From the NCBI GenBank assembly GCA_038238555.1, contig JBBRXP010000098.1, positions 1 to 21,337 of the forward strand: a stretch of DNA of 21,337 nucleotides, read 5' to 3'. Below the pieces are notes generated by a model, which worked only from the letters and a program-made list of their open reading frames with translations, was not told the DNA's origin and made no database searches. The translations under genes and the position numbers were made by a program. The DNA comes from JANNXQ01 sp038238555 (GTDB taxonomy: Bacteria; Verrucomicrobiota; Verrucomicrobiia; Chthoniobacterales; Chthoniobacteraceae). This document shows positions 1-6,366 of the stretch, piece after piece. Positions within the stretch are counted from its first letter, which is position 1; each line of letters begins with the position of its first letter.

Positions 1-65
1 ATATTGGATTCGGACCTGACGGGCCATTGCTCAGTTTTGAAACCTACCCGCAGTGAAGTCGAATT

Positions 66-105
66 TCTGGAATCCTGCAACATGAAACACCCGGCCCCTT
101 TCTCC
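66..105 (+). repeat. Dispersed repeat R1, copy A (diverged)
   Basis: This is one of three related copies of a ~40-bp sequence, with the form CTGGAA, a short spacer, then a 21-nt core. The core here (76-96) matches 16 of 21 positions of the core shared exactly by the other two copies (TGCAATTTGAAACTCCTGAC plus C). The 3' end of this copy merges into the 20-bp tandem array at 91-200. Confidence 0.6.
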
Positions 106-200
106 CGGCCCGGCCCCGTTCTCCCGGCCCCGCGGCCCCTTTCTCCCGGCCCCGGCCCCTTTCTCCCGGCCCCGGCCCCTTTCTCCCGGCCCCTTTCTCC
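91..200. repeat. 20-bp GC-rich tandem array, about 5 units
   Basis: The unit is CCCGGCCCCTTTCTCCCGGC. Copies at 131-150, 151-170 and 171-190 have an exact period of 20 and are nearly identical. Two more diverged units lie at about 91-129 and a truncated one at 191-200. The open frames crossing it encode only low-complexity Pro/Arg/Gly peptides, so it is treated as non-coding. Nothing else is recognised in the 236 bases before the first ORF. Confidence 0.85.
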
Positions 201-236
201 GCTCGGCGCGGCGTGCGGTTAGTTCCGTTACCGGCG

Positions 237-518
237 TCAATTGTCAAACCTTGACTCCGTTGATTGGTCCACTCCTCTAGAGAGCCAATGGCAAAGCATC
301 TTCAGTGCTCGATGGCTTCCAAAAACGAATACGCCGCCGCAAACGATGTAAGCTATGATGAAAGTATCCGCACCGATCTTCTGTGCCAAGTTTTTGATGA
401 TATTAGCGAAGTGCGATTGCGGCCAAACTTTGACATACCATCCCGGAACAAAATACCAAAAGAGCACCGCGCAAACCAACAAGGTTCCAGCGGCTCTTGA
501 GGCGGATACTTTGCTCAT
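237..518 (-). CDS. Small hypothetical membrane protein
   Basis: The product is a 93-residue protein of unknown function. The start chosen is the ATG at 516-518 (MSKVSASRAAG), because it places a hydrophobic helix at residues ~9-26 (TLLVCAVLFWYFVPGWYV) close to the N-terminus. An in-frame ATG at 584 would add 22 residues lying over repeat R1 copy C, which is less convincing. A second hydrophobic segment at about residues 52-68 (FIIAYIVCGGVFVFG) suggests a two-helix inner-membrane protein. The C-terminus is short and hydrophilic. The surrounding DNA is richer in A+T than the rest of the window, consistent with acquired sequence. No family is recognised. Confidence 0.5.
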   Translation of the reverse strand: MSKVSASRAAGTLLVCAVLFWYFVPGWYVKVWPQSHFANIIKNLAQKIGADTFIIAYIVCGGVFVFGSHRALKMLCHWLSRGVDQSTESRFDN

Positions 519-560
519 ATCAGTAGTGCGGATAAGTGGTCGCTTAAATAACTCGGGCGC

Positions 561-602
561 AGAAAAAGGGGTCAGGAGTTTCAAATTGCACGTTTCCAGT
601 AT
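561..602 (-). repeat. Dispersed repeat R1, copy C (inverted)
   Basis: Read on the minus strand this copy has the form CTGGAA, spacer, TGCAATTTGAAACTCCTGAC, then CCCTTTTTCT. Its 21-nt core (570-590) is identical to that of copy B (706-726). B and C face each other head to head with about 92 bp between them, giving an inverted-repeat block at 561-734. Confidence 0.8.
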
Positions 603-683
603 TTAGATTGTTGCCGCTGTCCTTTCAAGAGGGCGAATGTCTTGAGTTAGGTAGATGTGATTTCCGAATAGGTGCTAGCGGGT

Positions 684-1223
684 CTAATTATATGTTCTGG
701 AATCTTGCAATTTGAAACTCCTGACCTCTTTCTGCTTTCCGCTGCTTCTAAATGGCCAGAACTGTTCCCTCCATGGTGTTAGATAAGACAACCAAAGAGA
801 ATATTCGACGTCCGGTCTTCTGACAAACGTGCCTTCAATTAAATAAAGGTCGCCTTTCTTAAAATTGGTTGCGTCAACGTTGGTCACGAGAAAGCTCAAC
901 AAACCTTCCTGATGCAAGTGTCCGAGAGAATCATCTTTGGTGATGCGTATATTTGCCTGGATCATAATAATACCATCCCTTGAAAGCTTCAGATGTATTT
1001 CGCCTAGGTCTGGTTCTGGGAAAACATTCTGTTCAGAGCATCCTACTAGAATCTTCGCGCCCTTGGAGTTGGGCCATTTCACAACACACGAGAAATTTCC
1101 AGATGTGAGTCGGACCAGTCGAGTATAGAGGATCATCTGAACGAATGCGATGCGAACCAACGGGATGATTAAAATCAATAAAAAGAGAAACCCACATATC
1201 CATGAGGCCCTCTTAAGAGTCAT
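684..1223 (-). CDS. Hypothetical protein with N-terminal membrane anchor
   Basis: The product is 179 residues of unknown function. It begins MTLKRASW, followed by a hydrophobic helix at residues ~9-32 (CGFLFLLILIIPLVRIAF), so it is probably a membrane-anchored protein with an extracytoplasmic domain. The body is a mixed alpha/beta-looking sequence with no recognised motif. The last ~15 codons (KEVRSFKLQDS...) are the dispersed repeat R1 copy B read antisense, and the stop codon lies just past the repeat. The native C-terminus has therefore probably been replaced or extended by the repeat. The gene lies 55 bp downstream of another minus-strand ORF. Base composition is AT-richer than the housekeeping genes further on. 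Confidence 0.5.
   Translation of the reverse strand: MTLKRASWICGFLFLLILIIPLVRIAFVQMILYTRLVRLTSGNFSCVVKWPNSKGAKILVGCSEQNVFPEPDLGEIHLKLSRDGIIMIQANIRITKDDSLGHLHQEGLLSFLVTNVDATNFKKGDLYLIEGTFVRRPDVEYSLWLSYLTPWREQFWPFRSSGKQKEVRSFKLQDSRTYN
695..734 (+). repeat. Dispersed repeat R1, copy B
   Basis: This copy reads CTGGAATCT followed by the 21-nt core at 706-726 and then TCTTTCT. It shares the exact core with copy C (inverted) and a diverged core with copy A. It encodes, on the opposite strand, the C-terminal residues of the 179-aa ORF. Confidence 0.8.
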
Positions 1224-1278
1224 TTGTTTTTGCCTTTACTTTTTTGGACTTCCCTGCTCGACTTTTTGCATTTCTTGA

Positions 1279-1527
1279 TCACTTCAGCAGCCCCGCTAAA
1301 ACAGTCGCTGAAACCAACATAATAGGTTCCAGCGTCCGTTCCTTCCTTCGTTGCATTATCAACGCAAGAATTAAAGGTATCAATACATACTTACAGTCGT
1401 GAAGCGTAATCTGCTGGGTCCGCGTTTCATCCCCTTTATATGAGTCGTCGGGCGAAGTCCATTTGCTATGACTATCCCAAATAGGGCCAAGTGGATAGCG
1501 CCCGGTTGAACGGCCATTTACCTCCAA
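1279..1527 (-). CDS. Doubtful hypothetical ORF with hydrophobic C-terminus
   Basis: The open frame is about 82 codons and has no ATG: a TTG at 1525-1527 is the most proximal candidate start. The frame stays open upstream only to a stop at 1591-1593, just short of the heptamer repeat array at 1621. The N-terminal half is polar. The C-terminal half has two hydrophobic stretches (YVLIPLILALIM and IMLVSATVLAGLL) separated by a basic linker. It may be the 3' remnant of a longer membrane-protein gene cut off by the repeat array, or not a gene. It lies 55 bp upstream of the 179-aa ORF on the same strand. No family is recognised. Confidence 0.25.
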   Translation of the reverse strand: MEVNGRSTGRYPLGPIWDSHSKWTSPDDSYKGDETRTQQITLHDCKYVLIPLILALIMQRRKERTLEPIMLVSATVLAGLLK

Positions 1528-1620
1528 CCATCCATGCTTGGCACATACAATATGGAACTCGCCGTGGTGCGCGACCTGATCTTGCTCGGGTTATCCGTCG
1601 TCTGTTTCCGGAGCGGGGAG

Positions 1621-1655
1621 GAGAGTTGAGAGTTGAGTGTTGAGTGTTGAGTGGC
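1621..1655 (+). repeat. Heptamer tandem repeats (GAGAGTT/GAGTGTT)
   Basis: Five consecutive 7-bp units start at 1621: GAGAGTT, GAGAGTT, GAGTGTT, GAGTGTT, GAGTGGC. The same heptamers recur at 16461-16474, where they form the end of trmD, and appear inverted at about 1859-1876. Confidence 0.8.
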
Positions 1656-1698
1656 GGTTGAGTCGCGAGATTCGGAAGGAATTCGCCAGCAATCGCGG

Positions 1699-1790
1699 AA
1701 GGGGCTCTTGCGATTGGGGCTTTGGCTCTTGCGGTTGGAGCTTTGGCTCTTGCGATTGGAGCTTTGGCTCTTGCGATTGGTCCTTTGGCG
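1699..1790 (+). repeat. 21-bp tandem array, 4 to 5 units
   Basis: A 21-bp unit beginning GCTTTGGCTCTTGCG and ending ATTGGA repeats at 1719-1739, 1740-1760 and 1761-1780. There are partial or diverged units on both sides. On the minus strand it would read as repeated SNRKSQS, which looks like repeat translation rather than a protein. The whole gene-free stretch 1528-1938 is made of this array, the heptamer arrays around it, and short unique linkers; no gene is supported in it. Confidence 0.85.
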
Positions 1791-1858
1791 ACTGCCTGGA
1801 TGCATCATTTGCGCGACGTCTTTTGGGTTCGAGCTCGAATGGCCCCGCCAGCAATGAT

Positions 1859-1885
1859 CCACTCTCCACTCTCGACTCACCCACT
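1859..1885 (-). repeat. Inverted heptamer-like repeats (GAGAGTG type)
   Basis: Read on the minus strand this stretch contains two GAGAGTG-like heptamers and further GAGT-rich sequence, the inverse of the array at 1621-1655. The two arrays bracket the 21-bp array. Confidence 0.55.
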
Positions 1886-1936
1886 CGCACGCATCTGAAC
1901 TCGCAGGAGTCCGTGATGCCGCGGGTGACATTGGCT

Positions 1937-1963
1937 ATTCATCCTTCGTCATTCGTCATTCGA
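1937..1963 (+). repeat. Heptamer tandem repeats (ATTCGTC)
   Basis: Three to four 7-bp units (ATTCATC, CTTCGTC, ATTCGTC, ATTCG) form the 3' end of plsY on the opposite strand. The same heptamer dominates the arrays at 10579-10609 and 10657-10754. Confidence 0.75.
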
Positions 1964-2625
1964 TTTTCCGTCCCCGCTGCGAGCCGCCGGATATTGTCCC
2001 GGTGCCGCCGGATCACGAGCGCGGCGGCCGCGCAGGCAAAGTAGAAATTTCCCCAGCCCACGACCGCGCCCCACATCTTTGCCGGCCACAGAAACATGAG
2101 GGCGACGACGATGATGGGGAGCGCCGACGCCGCCACGAGGGAGGCCAGGGAGACGTAGCGCGTGGCTTTGAAGATGGCGCCCCAGAGCGCAAAGGTGAGC
2201 AGCGCGGCGAGTGGCATCATTCCGAAAATCACACCGAGGGAAGTGGCCACGCTTTTGCCGCCTCGGAAGCCGAGCCACACGGGAAAACTGTGCCCAAGCA
2301 CGCAACCGACGGCCCCGGCGATGCCGGCAAAGTCCGCGGGAAAAAACACGGTGCGCTCGTGCCCGTGCGGCAGGGCCACGTGCACAGGCCAGTGCCCGGC
2401 AATCCAGCGTCCGAGCAGCACGGCGGCGAGGCCCTTGGCCGTGTCGCAGGCGAATGTGAGGAGACCATACTTTTTCCCGAGCACCCGCCACACATTGGTC
2501 GCGCCGATGTTTTTGCTGCCGTGTTCGCGGATGTCGATGCGCTGCGATTTGGCGACGAGCCATCCAAACGGAATCGACCCGAGCAGATACGCGAGCAGGA
2601 GGATGGCGGCGAGGACTGGCGTCAT
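1939..2625 (-). CDS. plsY: Acyl-phosphate:glycerol-3-phosphate acyltransferase PlsY
   Basis: PlsY is an inner-membrane enzyme that acylates the sn-1 position of glycerol-3-phosphate using acyl-phosphate, the first committed step of phospholipid synthesis. The 228-residue protein shows the three family motifs: GSIPFGWLVAK at ~16-26, GSKNIGATN at ~36-44, and GHSFPVWLGFRGGKSVAT at ~111-128. It is rich in hydrophobic helices throughout. The ATG at 2623-2625 is chosen because it places motif 1 at the usual distance from the N-terminus; the frame is open far upstream but overlaps vapC there. It starts 5 bp after the vapC stop, so cotranscription is likely. The family is usually near 200 residues. 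The extra length comes from a loop around residues 85-98 and a polar tail whose last residues (ENRMTNDEG) are encoded by ATTCGTC heptamer repeats. Confidence 0.95.
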   Translation of the reverse strand: MTPVLAAILLLAYLLGSIPFGWLVAKSQRIDIREHGSKNIGATNVWRVLGKKYGLLTFACDTAKGLAAVLLGRWIAGHWPVHVALPHGHERTVFFPADFAGIAGAVGCVLGHSFPVWLGFRGGKSVATSLGVIFGMMPLAALLTFALWGAIFKATRYVSLASLVAASALPIIVVALMFLWPAKMWGAVVGWGNFYFACAAAALVIRRHRDNIRRLAAGTENRMTNDEG

Positions 2626-2630
2626 GACGC

Positions 2631-3029
2631 TTACCAAAGAAGCTTCAATCCGTGTGGCTCGTAACCAGCCATCAAACGATCGCGCGAGACGAGCGTCCAC
2701 TCCGCGCACATGGATTGCCAGGCGAGCATCCGATCGAAGGGATCGCGCTGTATCTCCCGAGGCAAGCGGTAGGAACTCGCGGCCACATCCGGCTCGAGAC
2801 CGACGATACGATATCCCGCGATGCGCGCTTCCGCTGGCAGCCCCTCGGGTCGAACGCCATGCAGATCGAGTTTTCCGAGCGCGAACTTGATTGCGATCTC
2901 CCAGAAGTTCACAGCGCTCACAATGATATCGTTGGCCGGATTGTGGAGTGCGGCGCGGGCGTTGGCGGAAAGTTTCGCAGTGTCGATCAACGACCAAAGA
3001 AAGACGTGCGTGTCGAGCAACAACTTCAC
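2631..3029 (-). CDS. VapC-like PIN-domain toxin ribonuclease
   Basis: This is a predicted type II toxin: a PIN-domain endoribonuclease that cleaves RNA when not bound by its antitoxin. The 132-residue protein begins VKLLLDTHVFLW, giving the first acidic residue D6. It continues with VSAVNFWEIAIK (E44) and DPFDRMLAWQS (D97, D100) and ends its active site at LVSRD (D117). Together these are the acidic tetrad expected for metal-dependent PIN nucleases. The start chosen is the GTG at 3027-3029, which overlaps the antitoxin stop codon as GTGA. This is typical translational coupling and gives the usual family length. An in-frame ATG at 3080 would add 17 residues and overlap the antitoxin gene more deeply. 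Confidence 0.9.
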   Translation of the reverse strand: MKLLLDTHVFLWSLIDTAKLSANARAALHNPANDIIVSAVNFWEIAIKFALGKLDLHGVRPEGLPAEARIAGYRIVGLEPDVAASSYRLPREIQRDPFDRMLAWQSMCAEWTLVSRDRLMAGYEPHGLKLLW

Positions 3030-3241
3030 GACCGGAGCAGTTCCGCGTCGCTCATCGAAAAATCCGCGCCGATGCGGCATGAGACGATGCCTTCGAGATG
3101 GCCCAACTGGCGCGAGCTAGGCGCTTCATCCTCAATCATCAAGATCACCTTCACGGCGCCGATGGGTTTCCGGGCGAGCGGTTGCTGGAGGATAAGGTGG
3201 GTTTCATCCTGAGCGATGGCAGTCGTCTCAATCGCGGTCAT
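3026..3241 (-). CDS. Putative antitoxin of the VapC-like pair
   Basis: This 71-residue protein lies immediately upstream of, and overlaps, the PIN-domain toxin gene. The N-terminal half (ETTAIAQDETHLILQQPL...) is a predicted beta-rich dimerisation or DNA-binding segment. The C-terminal half ends in DFSMSDAELLRS, a pattern common in antitoxins that thread a C-terminal strand or helix into the PIN active site. The subfamily is not certain; assignment rests mainly on size, tandem order and GTGA coupling. Such antitoxins usually repress their own operon, but no operator can be pointed to here. The gene starts 31 bp after the polX stop on the same strand, so it may also be expressed by read-through. 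Confidence 0.75.
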   Translation of the reverse strand: MTAIETTAIAQDETHLILQQPLARKPIGAVKVILMIEDEAPSSRQLGHLEGIVSCRIGADFSMSDAELLRS

Positions 3242-3272
3242 GGCATGGATCGTAGTGGCGGCGTGCGAAAGG

Positions 3273-5033
3273 TCAAACCAGCGTGTGTCGTGCGCGTTTG
3301 GCCGCGAGCGCGGCTTCGATCTTGCCGAGCGGGAGTGTGTTCACCACGTCGGCTCGCGTGAGCCAGCCTTTGCGCGCGGCGCCGATGCCATACCACAGGT
3401 GCTGGAGTTGCGTGGTGGAATGCGCGTCGGGATTGATCGCGCACTTCACTCCCTTTTCCTTTGCCAGCGGCCACCAGCGCCAATCCATGTCGAGCCGCCA
3501 GGGGCTCGCGTTGAGCTCGATGATGGTGCCGGTGGCCGCCGCGGCTTCGATGACCGCGGCCACATCGACGGCGTAAGCTTCGCGCTCGAGAAGGAGGCGG
3601 CCGGTCACGTGGCCGAGCATGGTGACGTGCGGATTGGAGATGGCCGCGACGATGCGCCGGGTCATCTCGGCCTCGGCGAGATTGAAGACGTTGTGGATGG
3701 ACACGACCACGTAATCGAGTTGCGCGAGCACTTCGTCGGGAAAGTCGAGCGAGCCGTTTTTCAAGATGTCGCACTCGATGCCGGTGAAGAGTTTGAAGTC
3801 TCCGCCGAACGTTTTGTTGAGCGCGCGAATCTCGGCCACCTGTGCGAGCAGTCTCGTCTCGTCGAGCCCGTGCGCTTGAAAGGATGCCTTTGAGTGATCG
3901 GCGATGCCGAGATATTGCAGGCCGAGTGCGCGCGCGGCCGCGGCCATCTCGGCGAGCGAGCTGCGCCCGTCGCTCGCGGTGGTGTGGTTGTGAAAAGTGC
4001 CGCGCAAGTTTTCGAGCGCGATGAGATCGGGCAGCCGGTGCTCCACGGCGGCCTTGAATTCGCCGCGGTCTTCACGCAGCTCGGGCTCCACGTAATCGAG
4101 CCCCAGCGCGGCATAGAGCTCGGCCTCTTCGCGGATGGTCGGCGGAGTGTCGCCCGTCTTCCCCGACGCTGGGCCGAGCCGGTACTCGTTGAGCGTCCAA
4201 CCTCGGGCGAGCGCGCGCTGGCGCATGATGATGTTGTGCTCCTTCGAGCCGGTGAAGTAGTTGAGCGCAAAGGGGAACTCCGCGTCCTGCACCACGCGCA
4301 GATCGGCCTGCACGCCGGATTTGAGGCGCACGCTCGATTTCGTCGCGCCGCTGGCCATCACGCTTTCGACCATCGCGTGTTTCACGAAAAATTCGGACAC
4401 CGCCGCGGGCGCGCGCGTCGAGACCAGGAAGTCGAGATCACCGATGGTCTCGCGCTGCCGGCGGTAACTGCCGCACACACTCACGCGCGCCACATCCGGG
4501 TGCGCCCGCAGGTCGCCGAGCATCTGCTCCGCATCAGCGGCCACGTCGCCGAGGCGGAAGCGGCCGGCGTATTTCGCGCGCGCTTCGATCGAGGCGAGAA
4601 TGTTCGCCGCCGTCTTGGCGCCAAAGCCCGCGAGCGTCGAGACCCGGCCGCCTTTGCACGCGGCCTCGAGCTGCGCGATGGAGATCACGCCGAGCTTTTC
4701 CCACAGTGCCTTGATCTTCTTCGGCCCCACGCCTTGCAGGCCGAAGAGCTCGAAAAGTCCCGCCGGAAACTCCGTCTTGAGTTCCTCGAAATACGTCATC
4801 GTGCCCGTTGTCGCCAGTTCGGTGATCTTGATCGCGATGCTCGACCCGATGCCGGGTATTTCGTCGAGCGTGCCTGCCGCGGCCGCCGTCGCGAGGTCGC
4901 CGCCGAAGGTCTCCACCGCGCGCGCCGCGTTTTGATAGGCGCGAATTTTGAAAGAATTGACCCCTTTCAACTCGAGCATCTGCGCGATGGCTTCGAGCGT
5001 CGCGGCGATCTCGTCTTTGGTGATCTGCGGCAT
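3273..5033 (-). CDS. polX: DNA polymerase X family protein with PHP domain
   Basis: This is a bacterial family X DNA polymerase, expected to fill short gaps during base-excision repair. It carries a C-terminal PHP domain that gives 3'-5' exonuclease or AP-endonuclease activity in characterised homologues. Residues ~1-90 form the helix-hairpin-helix 8-kDa region (IPGIGSSIAIKI at ~59-70), with a second HhH at QGVGPKKIKALW (~100-111). The palm has GSYRRQRETIGDLDFLV with catalytic D199 and D201, and D244 in VQADLRVV. The PHP domain begins at ~346 and retains its metal ligands: FHNHTTASD (H348, H350, D355), ADHSK (D379, H380), GIECD (E420), SIHN (H447), GHVTG (H475) and NPDAH (D536, H538). Its 586 residues are near the ~570-580 of bacterial PolX. 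Both domains look intact. Confidence 0.97.
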   Translation of the reverse strand: MPQITKDEIAATLEAIAQMLELKGVNSFKIRAYQNAARAVETFGGDLATAAAAGTLDEIPGIGSSIAIKITELATTGTMTYFEELKTEFPAGLFELFGLQGVGPKKIKALWEKLGVISIAQLEAACKGGRVSTLAGFGAKTAANILASIEARAKYAGRFRLGDVAADAEQMLGDLRAHPDVARVSVCGSYRRQRETIGDLDFLVSTRAPAAVSEFFVKHAMVESVMASGATKSSVRLKSGVQADLRVVQDAEFPFALNYFTGSKEHNIIMRQRALARGWTLNEYRLGPASGKTGDTPPTIREEAELYAALGLDYVEPELREDRGEFKAAVEHRLPDLIALENLRGTFHNHTTASDGRSSLAEMAAAARALGLQYLGIADHSKASFQAHGLDETRLLAQVAEIRALNKTFGGDFKLFTGIECDILKNGSLDFPDEVLAQLDYVVVSIHNVFNLAEAEMTRRIVAAISNPHVTMLGHVTGRLLLEREAYAVDVAAVIEAAAATGTIIELNASPWRLDMDWRWWPLAKEKGVKCAINPDAHSTTQLQHLWYGIGAARKGWLTRADVVNTLPLGKIEAALAAKRARHTLV

Positions 5034-5087
5034 GTGCGCCGAAGCTACGGCGCGCCGTCGAGCGGTGTCACGCGGTTTGAGGCACCG

Positions 5088-6275
5088 CTAGCCGTCTTCC
5101 CGCCGAGCCTGGTCCGCGGCGACGGCCAGCGTGCGCAAGGCGCGGAAGAACGCGGGGGGTTGGCCGATGAAGAGACCGTCGTTGATGAAGGCGGTCGCGG
5201 ACGCCACGGCTCCGGAATTGCGCGTGGTGCCTGGGCGAATGACGGAGCAAAGAGGCAGACCAGTGCTGATGAATTTGCACGGCTCGGGGAAGATCAAATC
5301 CTTCTGCCGGAGCTCGTCCCCATTGAAGGAATCAAGATCCGGGAACACGAGGCCGGGGACGCTGACCGCCGGGGCGTTGCCGGCTTTGTCGTGCCAGACC
5401 GCGAAGTGATTGACTTCCACACCGCCGATGCCGGCGAGGATTCGCACGGAGTCGCGGGCGTGGGCCTGTGGAAGCAGGGTGGTATAAAGACTCGAACCGC
5501 CTTGCTCGATGAATGCAAAATGGAAGGCCGCGGTGTTGGCGATGGCCTGGATTTCGTCGGCGGTGTAGTTGTCGCGGAGAGGAATCGCGGTCCGATTCAC
5601 GATGTTGATGAGCTGCGGAAAGGTGTCGCCAAAGTCGGGGTTGCCCGTGCTGCGATAGCGAATCCACCAACTGGTATCGACCGTGAGCGCGGTAAGATTT
5701 GTGAGCCGTCCGATCTGCGCCGCGCCGCTTGCCGGGCTGCTGGGGAGGGTGCGAAAGGCGTCGAGGTTCAAAGGCCGCTCTCCCTGCGAAATGAGGTAGG
5801 CGTTGAGGAACTCGGCATGGCTCAACTCGTCATCGAAATTGTCGCTGACGTATTGAGTCATGTCCTCGTCGAGGTTGTTGAGTGCTGTGCGGAAGGGCGC
5901 ATTGTTGAGCGCCAGTTCCGCGTATTGCTGCCAGAGATCGGTCTCCACCAGTTCGGCTGCGACCAGGAATCTCAGGATATCCGCGTCGCCCCGCGTGAGC
6001 TTCGAGCGCCGCCTGGCTTCTGCAGCGGCCGCCGCAAAGGGCGAGCCGCTTTGGCCCGAGGCCCCAGCGCCTGATTGTGCGGCGGATGACCACACGCTCG
6101 CTGCCGCGGAGGGGACGATGCCCAAGCTCGCGGCGACCCCAGCGCCGGCGAAACCGAGAGCTTTGAGGAAGGATCTTCTCCCGGGGCCGCGGGTGAGCCG
6201 GGCCGTGAGCGAGAGAGACGATGCGTGTGGCATGGCGGCGATATTTTGATCGGGAGCATTTCGTTGGGAATTCAT
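5088..6275 (-). CDS. Tat-exported ferritin-like domain protein
   Basis: This 395-residue protein is predicted to be exported by the Tat pathway and to carry a ferritin-like four-helix bundle. The signal is GRRSFLKALGFAGAGVAAS (twin arginine R33-R34, hydrophobic core ~38-58), followed by a low-complexity Ala/Ser/Gly linker. The bundle follows from ~95. Helix residues that could bind a di-metal centre are VAAELVETD (E108, E111), DDELSHAEF (E150, H153), FIEQG (E257) and GVEVNHFAVWH (E287, H290), consistent with the Ferritin_2-type family. Export of a folded, metal-loaded protein would explain Tat use. The ATG at 6273-6275 starts MNSQRNAPDQ; a second in-frame ATG 14 codons later is also possible. 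It lies 54 bp upstream of polX on the same strand. Enzymatic or iron-storage function is not established. Confidence 0.8.
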   Translation of the reverse strand: MNSQRNAPDQNIAAMPHASSLSLTARLTRGPGRRSFLKALGFAGAGVAASLGIVPSAAASVWSSAAQSGAGASGQSGSPFAAAAAEARRRSKLTRGDADILRFLVAAELVETDLWQQYAELALNNAPFRTALNNLDEDMTQYVSDNFDDELSHAEFLNAYLISQGERPLNLDAFRTLPSSPASGAAQIGRLTNLTALTVDTSWWIRYRSTGNPDFGDTFPQLINIVNRTAIPLRDNYTADEIQAIANTAAFHFAFIEQGGSSLYTTLLPQAHARDSVRILAGIGGVEVNHFAVWHDKAGNAPAVSVPGLVFPDLDSFNGDELRQKDLIFPEPCKFISTGLPLCSVIRPGTTRNSGAVASATAFINDGLFIGQPPAFFRALRTLAVAADQARREDG

Positions 6276-6366
6276 AGGGAAATTTATTTTTACTGGATTG
6301 ACTGCATTATTAAATTCGTGACCGCACCATTTCCGCTCGTATTTTTTACGAAAAATCCGACCCGAA
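6276..6366 (-). promoter_or_regulatory. AT-rich leader, possible promoter of the ferritin-like gene
   Basis: The 91 bp between two leftward genes are markedly AT-rich in an otherwise GC-rich block and include TTTAATAAT-like sequence about 45 bp upstream of the start codon. This composition suits a promoter reading leftward into the ferritin-like gene. No consensus -35/-10 pair can be fixed, so the exact site is left open. Confidence 0.3.

Noticed and set aside
1561..1635. Short plus-strand ORF of about 25 codons starting at 1552
   Set aside because: It is too short, has no ribosome binding site, and ends inside the heptamer array.
1518..1931. Minus-strand ORF with repeated SNRKSQS peptides
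   Set aside because: It is simply translation of the 21-bp tandem array and neighbouring heptamers.
2626..2997. N-terminal extension of PlsY to give a 352-residue protein
   Set aside because: The extension overlaps vapC in another frame and has a basic, Arg-rich composition. The internal ATG at 2625 fits the family exactly.
3894..6074. Very long plus-strand open frame (726 codons) opposite polX and the ferritin-like gene
   Set aside because: It is antisense to two genes with clear family motifs. Its product is rich in Arg, Gly, Glu and His with no domain, a usual shadow in GC-rich DNA.
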